A stretch of 35,669 nucleotides of DNA, from NCBI GenBank assembly GCA_963205495.1, contig CAUJIN010000036.1:1-35669 (forward strand), given 5' to 3'. A program made the translations under genes and the position numbers. Below the pieces are notes generated by a model. The model made no database searches, was not told the DNA's origin, and was given only the letters and a program-made list of their open reading frames with translations. Origin of the DNA: Pseudomonadota bacterium. GTDB taxonomy: Bacteria; Pseudomonadota; Gammaproteobacteria; Xanthomonadales; Xanthomonadaceae. Numbering within the stretch: the first letter of the stretch is position 1; every line of letters begins with the position of its first letter. Of the stretch, positions 1 through 11,363 are shown piece by piece.

Positions 1-2
1 TC

Positions 3-419
3 GCCCCGCCGGCGCTGTCGGCGGAGTTCCGCAAGGTGCACCAGTACGTCACCTTCTGCAGCTTCAACCCGGCCCAGCACGCGCTGGCGCGGATGATGCG
101 CGAGCATCCCGAACACCATCGGGAGCTTCCGGGGTTCTATCAGGCCAAGCGCGAGCGATTCCGCGCGCTCCTGGCCGATACGCCGCTGCGGCTCCTGCCG
201 GTGGCCGGCACCTATTTCCAGCTCGCCGACTACTCGGCGATCAGCGATCGGGACGACCTCGACTTCTGCCGCTGGCTGACGGTGGAGAAGGGCGTCACCG
301 CGATCCCGCTGTCGCCGTTCTACGCGGATCCGCCGCCCGGGCTGCGCCTGGCGCGCTTCTGCTTCGCCAAGTCCGATGCCACCCAGCAGGCCGCCGCCGA
401 ACGCCTGCGCGCGCTGTGA
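3..419 (+). CDS. ybdL: Methionine aminotransferase, YbdL-type, C-terminal part
   Basis: This is the C-terminal third of a PLP-dependent class I/II aminotransferase. The frame is open to the left edge, so the start and the PLP-lysine region lie outside the window. Visible segments are RKVHQYVTF, a small-domain stretch around LPGFYQAKRERF, GTYFQLADYS, a run ending GVTAIPLSPFY, and RLARFCFAKSD near the end. These resemble E. coli YbdL, which transaminates methionine and some aromatic amino acids to 2-oxo acids. The next gene is a YafV-type omega-amidase whose ATG lies 8 bases after this stop. That pairing supports a methionine-salvage or glutamine-transaminase role. The substrate is inferred from family resemblance; another KAT/glutamine transaminase specificity is possible. 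Confidence 0.85.
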   Translation, partial: APPALSAEFRKVHQYVTFCSFNPAQHALARMMREHPEHHRELPGFYQAKRERFRALLADTPLRLLPVAGTYFQLADYSAISDRDDLDFCRWLTVEKGVTAIPLSPFYADPPPGLRLARFCFAKSDATQQAAAERLRAL

Positions 420-427
420 GGTTGCCC

Positions 428-1261
428 ATGCTTCTTGCCCCCGAAAGCGATCTTCGCGTGTCCCTCGTGCAGGCCGACACGGTCTGGCGCGACGCCGCCG
501 CCAACCGCTCGCTGTACGGCGGTTTGGTGCGCCCACTGGCCGGTGCTGCCGATCTGGTGGTGCTGCCGGAAACCTTCACCAGCGGCTTCGGAGACGAGGC
601 CATCGCAGAGGCGGAAACCATGCACGGCGCGGGCGTGGCCTGGCTGCGCGCGCTGGCCGACGAGGTCGGCGCGGTCGTCACCGGCTCGATGGTGATCGCC
701 GAGGGCGGGCGGGTGTGGAACCGGCTGCTGTGGGCCGAGCCGGGTGGCGGGCTGCTGTGGTACGACAAGCGACACCTGTTCCGCATGGCCGACGAGCACC
801 TGCGCTACGGCCAGGGCGAAAGCCGCATCATCACGCGCTGGCGCGGCTGGCGCGTGCTGCCGCAGGTCTGCTACGACCTGCGCTTCCCGGTGTGGAGCCG
901 CAACCGCGTGCCGGAAGCGGGCGGATGCGAGTACGACCTGGCGCTGTATGTCGCCAACTGGCCCAGCCCGCGCCGCTACGCCTGGCGCATCCTGCTGCGG
1001 GCGCGGGCGATCGAGAACCTGGCCTTTGTCGTCGGCGTGAACCGCGTCGGCACGGACGGCAACGGTTTCCACTATGCCGGCGACAGCGCCGCGCTCGATC
1101 CCCTCGGCCAGCCGCTGGTGGAGCTGGGCGAACAGGCGCAGGTCGTGACGGTCACGCTTTCGGCCGAGCGCCTGCGCGCGCACCGCGAGCGTTTTCCGGC
1201 CTGGCGCGATGCGGACGACTTCCGCCTCGAGCACGCCGCAGCGCAACCGCTCGCCCCGTAG
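428..1261 (+). CDS. yafV: Omega-amidase, YafV-type carbon-nitrogen hydrolase
   Basis: 277-residue nitrilase-superfamily enzyme. The Glu-Lys-Cys triad is visible: E48 in LPETFTSGF, K114 in YDKRHLF and C148 in VCYDLRFPVW. RMADEHL and NRVGTDGNG are typical of YafV. The family hydrolyses the omega-amide of 2-oxoglutaramate/2-oxosuccinamate, removing the product of glutamine-dependent transamination. This fits the aminotransferase directly upstream, and the two probably form one transcript. The ATG at 428 is preferred because GAGG lies at a good distance; a GTG at 416 overlapping the upstream stop would add four residues. The family usually ends near DADDFRL. The last residues here (HAAAQPLAP) are encoded by one arm of a REP-like repeat, so the tail is probably acquired. 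Confidence 0.9.
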   Translation: MLLAPESDLRVSLVQADTVWRDAAANRSLYGGLVRPLAGAADLVVLPETFTSGFGDEAIAEAETMHGAGVAWLRALADEVGAVVTGSMVIAEGGRVWNRLLWAEPGGGLLWYDKRHLFRMADEHLRYGQGESRIITRWRGWRVLPQVCYDLRFPVWSRNRVPEAGGCEYDLALYVANWPSPRRYAWRILLRARAIENLAFVVGVNRVGTDGNGFHYAGDSAALDPLGQPLVELGEQAQVVTVTLSAERLRAHRERFPAWRDADDFRLEHAAAQPLAP

Positions 1262-1311
1262 AGCGCAGCTTGCTGCGCTGAACCGCGCCGCAGCGCAACC
1301 GCTCTACGGGG
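1235..1311. repeat. REP-like inverted repeat with an internal direct duplication
   Basis: An outer inverted repeat pairs 1254-1264 (ccccgtagagc) with 1301-1311 (gctctacgggg), 11 of 11 bases. Nested inside is a perfect hairpin, agcgcagc (1262-1269), tt, gctgcgct (1272-1279). An 18-base direct repeat, gccgcagcgcaaccgctc, occurs at 1235-1252 and 1287-1304, 52 bases apart. The design resembles intergenic REP elements of Xanthomonadales, usually mobilised by RAYT transposases; no RAYT gene is seen here. The left part overlaps the 3' end of the omega-amidase gene and includes its stop codon. The hairpin may also protect or terminate the upstream transcript. No second copy was noticed in the window. 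Confidence 0.7.
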
Positions 1312-1383
1312 TGTTTGCCGTTTACACCGCCGCCGGGCGCATGCATCTGATCGGTGGCGCGCGGGTGCCCGCACCCCGGGCAC

Positions 1384-1389
1384 TACAAT
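1384..1389 (+). promoter_or_regulatory. Possible -10 element upstream of the MFS gene
   Basis: TACAAT matches the sigma-70 -10 consensus at 5 of 6 positions and lies 33 bases before the preferred start of the transporter gene. No convincing -35 hexamer stands 16-18 bases upstream, so this is only a candidate. Confidence 0.3.
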
Positions 1390-1422
1390 GCGCGCCTCCC
1401 CGCACGCTGGATCGCCCGCCCG

Positions 1423-2919
1423 ATGAGCCACACCGCCACCCCGGCCGCGGCGCCGCCCGCTGTCGCGCCGCGCCCCGACGATGCGGTGCGCTGGCGAATC
1501 CTCTCGGTGCTGCTGATCGCGATCTTCATGTCGCTGATCGGCGTAAGCATCGTCAACGTGGCCCTGCCTTCGATCCAGATCGCGCTCGACGCCTCGCTCT
1601 CGGACATGCAGTGGGTGCTCTCGGGCTACGCGCTAACCTTCGGCGTGGTGCTGGTTGCGGCGGGGCGCGCCGGCGATCTTTTCGGGCGCGGTGGCCTGTT
1701 CCTGATCGGCGTGGTGGTTTTCACCCTGTCCTCGGCGGCGGCCGGGCTTGCGCCTTCGGCCGATTGGCTCAACGCCGCGCGCCTGATGCAGGGCGTGGGT
1801 TCCGGGCTGCTCAGCCCGCAGGCGCTGGGAATGATCCAGCACCATTTCCGCGGCGAGGAACGCGGGCGCGCCTTCGGGCGGCTGGGCACGGCGGTGGGAG
1901 TTTCGGTGGCGATCGGGCCGCCGCTGGCGGGATTCCTGATCGCGGTTGCCGGCGTGGATTTCGGCTGGAGGCTGACCTTCCTGATCAACCTGCCCATCGG
2001 CCTCCTTACCTTCCTGCTGGGTCTGCGCTGGTTTCCTCGGCCGCTGTTCCGGCGCGCCGATCCGCAGGTGCGCAGCGGCTGGCGCACGCTGGATCCGATC
2101 GGCGCGCTGCTGCTCGGCCTGGCCGTGCTCGCGGTGCTCTATCCCTTCGTGGAGTCGCAGGCTTCCGCGTGGATCTGGTGGCTCCTGCCGGGCGGTGTCC
2201 TGCTGGCCGCAGGATGGGTCGCGTGGGAGCGCGCCTGGGCGCGGCGCGGTCACAGTCCGATGGTGGATATGGATATCTTTTCCACCCCCAGCTTCGCCAA
2301 CGGCACGGTCATCATGACCCTGTACTTCCTCGGCATGACCAGCATCTGGGTGCTGCTGGCGCTCTACGTGCAGAAGGGCGATGGCCGCAGCGCGTTCGAA
2401 TCGGGCCTGTTCGGCATCCCCGCCTCGCTGCTGTCGGCCTATGCTGCGCACTGGGCCGGCAAGCGCGTGGTGCGGCTCGGGCGCAGGGTCGTGATCGGAG
2501 GACTCATCCTCGCCATCGTCGGCCTGGTGCTGTGCTGCGTGGTGATCGCGCTGCACGCGGCCGGCCACCTGAGCGTGTGGTGGCTGGTGCCGAGCCTGGC
2601 CTTCGTCGGGCTGGCGCAAGGCTCGATCATCAGCCCGAACCAGACCCTCACCCTCGCCGACGTGCCGCTGGCCTACGCCGGCAGCTCCGGCGCGATCATG
2701 CAGACCGGCCAGCGCATCGGCACCTCGGTCGGCATCGCGGTCATCACCGCCATCGTCTTTTCGACCCTGAAGTTCAGCTCCTGGGCGGTGGCCACCATCA
2801 CCGGATTTGCCGCGATCGCGCTGGTCACGCTTGTCGCGCTGGTTTTTGCCTTCAAGGACCAGCGCGACCGGCTGCGGGCGCAAGCGAGCGAGGCGCCGCC
2901 GATGGACAGCGCGCTGTAG
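1423..2919 (+). CDS. MFS drug/proton antiporter, DHA2 (EmrB/QacA) type
   Basis: 498-residue inner-membrane protein with about 14 hydrophobic segments. The first helix carries the DHA2 signature around VNVALPSI (residues 44-51), followed by MQWVLSGYAL. The loop after TM2 holds motif A, GRAGDLFGRGGLF (81-93). A motif-C-like stretch, GVSVAIGPPLAGF, follows in TM5. Members export hydrophobic drugs, dyes or metabolites in exchange for protons. No EmrA-type adaptor gene is adjacent, so it may act alone. The ATG at 1423 is chosen over an upstream GTG at 1354 because it gives a normal N-terminal length and lies downstream of a TACAAT box. No good ribosome-binding site is seen. The substrate is unknown. 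Confidence 0.88.
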   Translation: MSHTATPAAAPPAVAPRPDDAVRWRILSVLLIAIFMSLIGVSIVNVALPSIQIALDASLSDMQWVLSGYALTFGVVLVAAGRAGDLFGRGGLFLIGVVVFTLSSAAAGLAPSADWLNAARLMQGVGSGLLSPQALGMIQHHFRGEERGRAFGRLGTAVGVSVAIGPPLAGFLIAVAGVDFGWRLTFLINLPIGLLTFLLGLRWFPRPLFRRADPQVRSGWRTLDPIGALLLGLAVLAVLYPFVESQASAWIWWLLPGGVLLAAGWVAWERAWARRGHSPMVDMDIFSTPSFANGTVIMTLYFLGMTSIWVLLALYVQKGDGRSAFESGLFGIPASLLSAYAAHWAGKRVVRLGRRVVIGGLILAIVGLVLCCVVIALHAAGHLSVWWLVPSLAFVGLAQGSIISPNQTLTLADVPLAYAGSSGAIMQTGQRIGTSVGIAVITAIVFSTLKFSSWAVATITGFAAIALVTLVALVFAFKDQRDRLRAQASEAPPMDSAL

Positions 2920-3082
2920 GAGCAGTCCGCGTCCGGGCCGAAAGGGAAATCCCTGCGCTGTGGCGGCTCGCCCATGCGATGTCGCGCCTGTGCGCGGGGA
3001 TACGACCTGCGTGACTTTCGACAGGGTTTCTGCGTCGCGGTTCAGGATATGGTCAGCGGCCCGCCGAAATCGCGTGAATGCC
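2920..3082. other. Gap between MFS gene and amidohydrolase cluster
   Basis: 163 bases with no credible coding frame. It starts with gtaggagcag directly after the MFS stop, a sequence reminiscent of a REP arm but without the partner arm. A small dyad, aggga-aa-tccct, lies at 2943-2954. No terminator with a T-run and no clear promoter were seen, although the start of the amidohydrolase operon must be served from here. Confidence 0.5.
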
Positions 3083-4467
<1,385 letters not shown>

Positions 4468-4471
<4 letters not shown>

Positions 4472-5760
4472 GCGCGCGTTCGATCCTTTTCGCGCTGGCG
4501 CTGCTGCCCGCGCTGGCTCCGCAGCACGCCGCGGCGCAGGATTTCCTGATCCGCAACGCCTCCGTGCACACCGCCACCGCGCAGGGCACGCTGCCCGGCA
4601 CCGACGTGCTGGTGCGCGGCGGCAAGATCGCGGCCGTCGGCAAGGGGCTTGTGGCGGAAGGCGTCGAGGTGGTCGATGCCGCCGGGCGGCCGCTCACGCC
4701 GACCCTGTTCGGCGGCATCAGCGGCATCGGGCTGGAAGAGGTTTCCAGTGAAATTCCCACCCAGGACGCCGCGCTGGCGCTGGGGGCCACCGCCAAGGAC
4801 GTGGTGGTGCGGCCCGAGTTCGACGTGACCCTGGCCTACAACCCCGATTCGGTCCTCGTGCCGGTGGCGCGAGTGGAGGGCATCGGCTTCACCCTGCTCA
4901 CCGCCAACACGGCGCCGGGCGGCTCGATCATCGGCGGTCAGGGGGCAATGGTGCGGCTCGACGGCAGTCCCGACACGATGGGTCCCAAGGTGCTGTTCGT
5001 CTCGCTTGGCGGGTCCGCCGCCGAGCTTTCCGGAGCATCCCGTGCGGGGCAATGGATGCTGCTCGACCAGCTGGTATCCGAGCTGCGCGGCGAGATGCCC
5101 GCGGAACTGGCCCACCTCACCCCGGCCGGACGCAGCGTGCTGAAGAACTACATCGGCGGCGGCGGGCGGATCGTGTTCGAGGTGAACCGCGCCGCCGATA
5201 TCCGCCAGCTGCTGCGCTGGGCGGCAAAACACCACCTCGACATCGCCATCAGCGGCGGCGCCGAGGCCTGGCGTCTGGGCGCGGAGCTGGCGGCGGCGAA
5301 GGTGCCGGTATTCGTCGATGCGCTGGCCAATCTGCCGGCCAACTTCGACCAGATCCACGCCACGATGGAAAACGCCGCGCGCCTGCGCGCCGCAGGCGTG
5401 GCGGTGGGTTTCAGCCTTGCGGGCGACAGTTCGCACAATGCGCGCAAGAACCGCCAGCTCGCCGGCAACGCGGTGGCGCACGGGCTGCCCTGGGAAGACG
5501 GTCTCGCCGGCCTGACGCGCGTGCCTGCGGAAGCCTTCGGCGTGGCCGATCGCATCGGCAGCATCGCCGTGGGCAAGAGTGCGGATCTCGTGCTGTGGAG
5601 CGGCGATCCGCTCGACGTGGCGCATACGGCGCGGCAGGTGTGGATGCAGGGCCGTGCGATCCCGATGCGCTCGCGCCAGACCGAGCTGCGCGACCGCTAC
5701 CTGCGCCCGACCCCGCAGCCCGAACAGGGCCAGCTTCCTTACGCCTATCCCGCCCGCTGA
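4468..5760 (+). CDS. Amidohydrolase-like protein lacking the metal ligands (probable pseudoenzyme)
   Basis: 430 residues, starting at an ATG that overlaps the previous stop, with GGGAGG as ribosome-binding site. The signal peptide ends about residue 23 (HAAAQ). The fold is recognisable at both ends: FLIRNASVHTATAQG and VLVRGGKIAAVGKGL in front, ADRIGSIAVGKSADLVLWSG behind. Where active relatives have PG(L/I)IDxHxHLG, this protein reads PLTPTLFGGISGIGL (residues 75-89), with no HxH. The HIH strand is replaced by IVFEVNRA, and no clear metal histidine follows. What I see is loss of all canonical ligands. What I infer is a non-catalytic partner or a repurposed fold; a different active site cannot be excluded. 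It sits between two intact paralogues. Confidence 0.82.
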
Positions 5761-5778
5761 TCCCGAGGAAACCCCGCC

Positions 5779-7068
5779 ATGACGTACCGACTCGCCGCCA
5801 TCGCACTCGCCACCTTCGCCGCGCTGCCGGCGCAGGCGGCCTCCCCCGTCCAGGCGCTGCAATGCGGGCATCTGTTCGATGCGCGGACGGGAAAGCTGCT
5901 CGAGGCGCGCACCGTGATCGTGCGCGACGGGAAGATCGCGGAAGTCCGCACGGGCCATGAGTCCGTGCCGGGCGCGCAGGTCGTCGATCTTGCCGCGCAC
6001 ACCTGCACGCCCGGCTGGACCGACCTGCACGTGCATCTGGGCAGTCAGTCCAGTCCGCAGAGCTATTCCGAAGGCTTCCGTCTCGACCCGGTGGACTACG
6101 CCTTCCGTGCGGTCGGCTATGCGGAAAAGACCCTGATGGCCGGCTTCACCAGCGTGCGCGACCTGGGCGGGGAAGTTACCCCGCACCTGCGCGACGCGAT
6201 CAATCAGGGGCTGGTCAAGGGGCCGCGCATCTGGGCTGCAGGCAAGTCGATTGCCACCACCGGAGGCCACGCCGACCCGACCAATGGAATCAACGACCGC
6301 CTTGCCCACCTGATCGGCCCGCCCGGCCCGACCGAAGGCGTGGTCAATTCCCCGGACGACGCGCGCCAGGCGGTGCGCCAGCGCTACAAGGACGGCAGCG
6401 ACGTCATCAAGATCACCGCCACCGGCGGGGTGCTGAGCTACGCCAAGTCGGGCGACGCGCCGCAGTTCACCGTGGACGAAGTCAGGGTGATCGTCGATAC
6501 CGCCAAGGACTACGGCTATCGCGTCGCCGCGCACGCGCACGGCGAGGAGGGCATGTACCGCGCCGTGGTGGGCGGGGTGACCAGCATCGAGCACGGAACC
6601 TACATGAGCGATCGCATCGTCAAGGCGATGAAGGAGCGCGGCACCTGGTACGTCCCGACCGTGTACGCCGGGCGCTTCGTGGCCGAGAAGGCGAAGATCG
6701 ACGGCTATTTCCCGCCCATCGTGCGGCCCAAGGCCGAGCGCATCGGGGCGCTGATCCAGGAAACCGCCGGCCGCGCCTACAAGGCCGGGGTGAAGGTCGC
6801 CTTCGGCACCGACATGGGCGTCGGCCCGCACGGCGACAACGCGCGCGAGTTCATTTACATGGTCGAAGCCGGCATTCCTGCCAGCTACGCCCTGCAGGCG
6901 GCAACGGTGCACGCGGCCGAGGTTCTGGGCGTGGACGACCAGGGCGTGATCGAGCCCGGCAAGCGCGCCGACATCGTGGCGGTGCCGGGCGACCCGCTGG
7001 CCGACATCTCCGTGGTGATGAACGTGGACTTCGTGATGAAGGACGGGGTGGTGTACCGCCAGCCCTGA
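5779..7068 (+). CDS. Exported amidohydrolase, Xaa-Pro dipeptidase-like
   Basis: 429 residues with a signal peptide ending at AQA (18-20). A complete binuclear metal site is visible: HVH at 84-86 in WTDLHVHLG, the likely carboxylated lysine K211 in DVIKITATGG, H252/H254 in AAHAHGEEG, H272 in SIEHGTYM and D345 in GTDMGVG. DLGGEVTP and IATTGGHADPT are typical of the group that includes the Sgx9260/Cc2672 Xaa-Pro carboxypeptidases, so cleavage of proline-containing dipeptides or N-acyl amino acids in the periplasm is plausible. It starts 18 bases after the previous stop with GAGGAAA in front, so it is probably the third gene of the same operon. The peptide substrate is an inference. Confidence 0.88.
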   Translation: MTYRLAAIALATFAALPAQAASPVQALQCGHLFDARTGKLLEARTVIVRDGKIAEVRTGHESVPGAQVVDLAAHTCTPGWTDLHVHLGSQSSPQSYSEGFRLDPVDYAFRAVGYAEKTLMAGFTSVRDLGGEVTPHLRDAINQGLVKGPRIWAAGKSIATTGGHADPTNGINDRLAHLIGPPGPTEGVVNSPDDARQAVRQRYKDGSDVIKITATGGVLSYAKSGDAPQFTVDEVRVIVDTAKDYGYRVAAHAHGEEGMYRAVVGGVTSIEHGTYMSDRIVKAMKERGTWYVPTVYAGRFVAEKAKIDGYFPPIVRPKAERIGALIQETAGRAYKAGVKVAFGTDMGVGPHGDNAREFIYMVEAGIPASYALQAATVHAAEVLGVDDQGVIEPGKRADIVAVPGDPLADISVVMNVDFVMKDGVVYRQP

Positions 7069-7214
7069 CGGTTTACGAAGGCTCGGGTACGGGAACGGCA
7101 GCGATCAGCCGACGATCGGGCGATCCTTGCCGGTTGCGGGGCGTATCCTGTCACGCGCGCCGCGTCCCGGCGTCCTGCATCCGTGTCCGTGCAATCCCCG
7201 ACAGGAGGAACCCC
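7069..7214. other. Gap before the DUF6159 gene
   Basis: 146 bases without a coding frame. It holds the ribosome-binding site of the next gene (aggagg at 7202-7207) and a tatcct hexamer at 7144-7149 that could be a -10 element, although no -35 is correctly spaced. No terminator for the amidohydrolase operon is evident. Confidence 0.4.
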
Positions 7215-8072
7215 ATGTTCGAGCGTTTTTCCCGCAGCTGGAGCCTGATCAAGGCGAGCGCCGGCGTCCTGGCCAAGGACAAGGAGCTGCTGCTCTTTCC
7301 GCTGCTTTCCTCGATCTGCACCCTGATCGTGGCGGCGGCCTTCGTGCTGCCGATGTTCGGCCTCGGCGCGCTGGACGGCTTGCGCGAGGGAGGTGGACAG
7401 GGGCTGTCGCTGGCGGTGTACGTGGTCGCCTTCCTGTTCTATCTGGTCCAGTACTTCGTGATCTTCTTCTTCAACTCGGCGCTGGTGGGCGCGGCCATGA
7501 TCCGCCTCGATGGCGGCGATCCGACGGTGCGCGATGGCCTGCGCATCGCGGCGTCCAAGGCGCTCCCGATTCTTGGCTACGCCGCCATCGCCGCCACCGT
7601 GGGCATGATCCTGCGCGCGGTTCAGGAGCGCGCCGGCTGGATCGGCCGCATCGTGGCCGGCCTGCTTGGCGTGGCCTGGACGGTGGCGAGCTTCCTCGTG
7701 GTGCCGGTGCTGGTGTCGCGCGACATCGGTCCGATCGAGGCGGTGAAGGAAAGCGCCCTGCTGCTGAAGAAGACCTGGGGCGAGAACCTGATCGGGCAGG
7801 GCGGCGTGGGCCTGGTGTTCGGCCTCATCCTGTTTGCCGTGGTGCTGGTGGGTACCGCCGCCATCGTCGGCGCGGCCATGACCGGCAGCGGCGTGCTGAT
7901 CGGACTGGTGGTCGCGGTGTTTGTCATCGCCCTGCTGGTGGTCGGCCTGGTGCAGGCCGCGCTTTCGGGCATCTACTCGGCCGCGCTCTACCGCTACGCC
8001 AGCGGCGAGGGCGCGACCGAAGGCTTCGATGCGCGGCTGCTGGAGCACGCCTTCGCGGTGAAGGCGAAGTGA
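7215..8072 (+). CDS. DUF6159-type integral membrane protein
   Basis: 285 residues beginning MFERFSRSWSLIKASAGVLA, with a strong aggagg site eight bases before the ATG. The protein has about five or six hydrophobic segments, including LLSSICTLIVAAAFVLPMFG, a long one after LAVYVVAFLFYLVQYFVIFF, and two near the C-terminus. The conserved-looking cytoplasmic signature ALLLKKTWGENLIGQGGVG (about residues 180-198) and the N-terminal KDKELLLFPLL match my memory of the DUF6159 family. No catalytic motif is visible and the function is unknown. It ends in a strong hairpin shared with the convergent SDR gene and appears to be a single-gene unit. Confidence 0.8.
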   Translation: MFERFSRSWSLIKASAGVLAKDKELLLFPLLSSICTLIVAAAFVLPMFGLGALDGLREGGGQGLSLAVYVVAFLFYLVQYFVIFFFNSALVGAAMIRLDGGDPTVRDGLRIAASKALPILGYAAIAATVGMILRAVQERAGWIGRIVAGLLGVAWTVASFLVVPVLVSRDIGPIEAVKESALLLKKTWGENLIGQGGVGLVFGLILFAVVLVGTAAIVGAAMTGSGVLIGLVVAVFVIALLVVGLVQAALSGIYSAALYRYASGEGATEGFDARLLEHAFAVKAK

Positions 8073-8080
8073 GGTGCAGG

Positions 8081-8110
8081 GCGCCGCGCGGGAAGTGCCC
8101 CGCGCGGCGC
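8081..8110. terminator. Bidirectional hairpin between convergent genes
   Basis: A perfect 12-base inverted repeat, gcgccgcgcggg (8081-8092) and cccgcgcggcgc (8099-8110), encloses the loop aagtgc. It fills the 45-base gap between the DUF6159 gene and the oppositely oriented SDR gene. No T-run follows on either strand, so it may act as a transcript-end stabiliser or a Rho-assisted terminator rather than a textbook intrinsic terminator. Confidence 0.6.
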
Positions 8111-8117
8111 GATGGAC

Positions 8118-8909
8118 TCAGAACGCGGTCCAGCCGCCGTCCGAGGGAAGGATTGCGCCGTTCACGTTGGGTGAGTCGTCCGACAGCAGGAAGGTGATCG
8201 CCGCCGCCGTTTCCTCCGGCTGCGCCTGGCGCGTGGCGACCTGCATTCGCGGCGTGAGGCGCGCTTCGGCGCGCTGCGAGGCGAACGCGACCTCGATGTT
8301 GGTGGCCACGCCGGCCGGCGCCACCGCGTTGCAGCGGATGCCCTCGGGCTCGTACAGGAAGGCAGTGCTGCGCGTGAGGCCGATCACCGCGTGCTTGGAA
8401 GTGGTGTAGGCCGCGCCCGCGGCGCCGCCGACCAGACCGGCGACCGAGACCACGTTGACGATGCTGCCGCGGCGCGCTTCCAGCATCCGCGGCAGCACCG
8501 CGCGGGTCATGCGCATCGTGCCGGTGACGTTGACCCGCAGGACGCGCTCCCAGCGTTCGTCCGAGACCTCGCCGGCCGGTTCGAAGCCGTCCATGATCCC
8601 GGCGTTGTTGACCAGACCGTCGCAGCGCCCGCCGCAGGCATCGACGATGCGGCGCACGTCGGCCTCCTCGCCGATGTCGCCGGCGACCGCAACGAGGTCG
8701 AGGTCCGGGTGCGCCGCGCGCAGGGCGTCGAGTCGCGCCGCGTCGCGGTCCGCCGCGATCACGCGCCCGCCCTCGCGCGCCACGCGCAGCGCGACGGCCA
8801 GGCCGATGCCCGAACCGGCGCCGGTGACGATGACGGTCTGCGATGCGAAGCGGCCGGGGATCGGACGCTCGCGGAATCCTTCGGGGCGATCGGTTCCGGT
8901 GCTGGACAT
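8118..8909 (-). CDS. Short-chain dehydrogenase/reductase (SDR)
   Basis: 263 residues of classical SDR architecture. The nucleotide-binding motif TGAGSGIG is at 29-36, DI near 78-79, NNAG at 101-104, and the catalytic set S155, Y168 and K172 in YTTSK. The aspartate in VIAADRDA after the second beta strand suggests NAD(H) preference over NADP(H). A late VAPAGVATNIEV segment replaces the common NPG..T motif. Substrate cannot be told from sequence; alcohols, hydroxysteroids and 3-oxoacyl groups are all handled by relatives. GGAG lies eight bases before the ATG. The gene follows the ABC transporter gene on the same strand after 39 bases, so it could be the last gene of that operon. Confidence 0.87.
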   Translation of the reverse strand: MSSTGTDRPEGFRERPIPGRFASQTVIVTGAGSGIGLAVALRVAREGGRVIAADRDAARLDALRAAHPDLDLVAVAGDIGEEADVRRIVDACGGRCDGLVNNAGIMDGFEPAGEVSDERWERVLRVNVTGTMRMTRAVLPRMLEARRGSIVNVVSVAGLVGGAAGAAYTTSKHAVIGLTRSTAFLYEPEGIRCNAVAPAGVATNIEVAFASQRAEARLTPRMQVATRQAQPEETAAAITFLLSDDSPNVNGAILPSDGGWTAF

Positions 8910-8948
8910 GGTGGGCTCCGTGCGAAAGGGATCGGAATCTGGATCAAG

Positions 8949-10715
<1,767 letters not shown>

Positions 10716-10748
10716 GCGATGCCGTTCAAAGAGCTGCGGAGGCGCAAG

Positions 10749-11363
10749 TCACGGGCCGGCGCGGGTGTCGCCGTCGCGGTGCCGGATCAGCTCGCCCTGG
10801 CCGCGCGTTGCATCGCGCAGTGTAGCCGCTAGTGCCGCGAAGTTGGCTTCGGGCAGTTCCAGAACCAATTCGAGGCCTTCGGCGTCGTAGCGTTCCTCGA
10901 GCTTGTGCGCGCCGTGCGCGGCGAGCAGCGCGTGCGCCGTGCTGGCGTGGGCGAAGCCGCAGCGCAGGGTGGCGCGCACGGTCTCCACCACGGCGATGCG
11001 TTCAGCCTGGCGCAGGCATTCGGCGGCCGTGCCGCCGTAGGCGCGCACCAGCCCGCCGGCCCCCAGCTTGATGCCGCCGAACCAGCGCGTGACCACCACC
11101 ATCACTCCGTCCAGTCCCTGTCCTTCGATTGCGACGAGGATGGGTTTGCCGGCGGTGCTGGCCGGTTCGCCGTCGTCGGAGAAGCGATAGGCCGGATGGA
11201 TGCGCCAGGCCCAGCAGTTGTGCGTGGCGGCGGGATCGCCGACTTCGCCCAGGAAGGCCATCGCCTCGTCCGGCGAAGCCACGGGCGCGGCCTGGGCGAG
11301 GAAGCGGCTCTTGCGCACTTCCACTTCCAGCCGCGCCGCCCTTGCCAGCGTGACGCGGTTCAT
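10749..11363 (-). CDS. yigZ: YigZ/IMPACT family protein
   Basis: 204 residues with the UPF0029 N-domain signatures: ATHNCWAWR (47-54), FSDDGEPASTAGKP (61-74), and RWFGGIKLGAGGLVRAYGG (93-111). A ferredoxin-like C-terminal domain follows. In eukaryotes IMPACT modulates the GCN1/GCN2 translation stress response; the bacterial role is poorly defined. The ATG overlaps the stop of the anti-sigma gene as ATGA, so it is translated from the sigma/anti-sigma message. Identification of the family is firm; function in the operon is unknown. Confidence 0.9.
   Translation of the reverse strand: MNRVTLARAARLEVEVRKSRFLAQAAPVASPDEAMAFLGEVGDPAATHNCWAWRIHPAYRFSDDGEPASTAGKPILVAIEGQGLDGVMVVVTRWFGGIKLGAGGLVRAYGGTAAECLRQAERIAVVETVRATLRCGFAHASTAHALLAAHGAHKLEERYDAEGLELVLELPEANFAALAATLRDATRGQGELIRHRDGDTRAGP

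Noticed and set aside
416..427. GTG start for the omega-amidase overlapping the aminotransferase stop
   Set aside because: GAGG is well spaced for the ATG at 428 and the four extra residues are not family-like.
2943..2954. Small dyad aggga-aa-tccct after the MFS gene as terminator
   Set aside because: Five-base stem with a two-base loop cannot fold well and no T-run follows.
7127..7149. ttgccg/tatcct promoter before the DUF6159 gene
   Set aside because: The two hexamers are only 11 bases apart, too close for a sigma-70 promoter.
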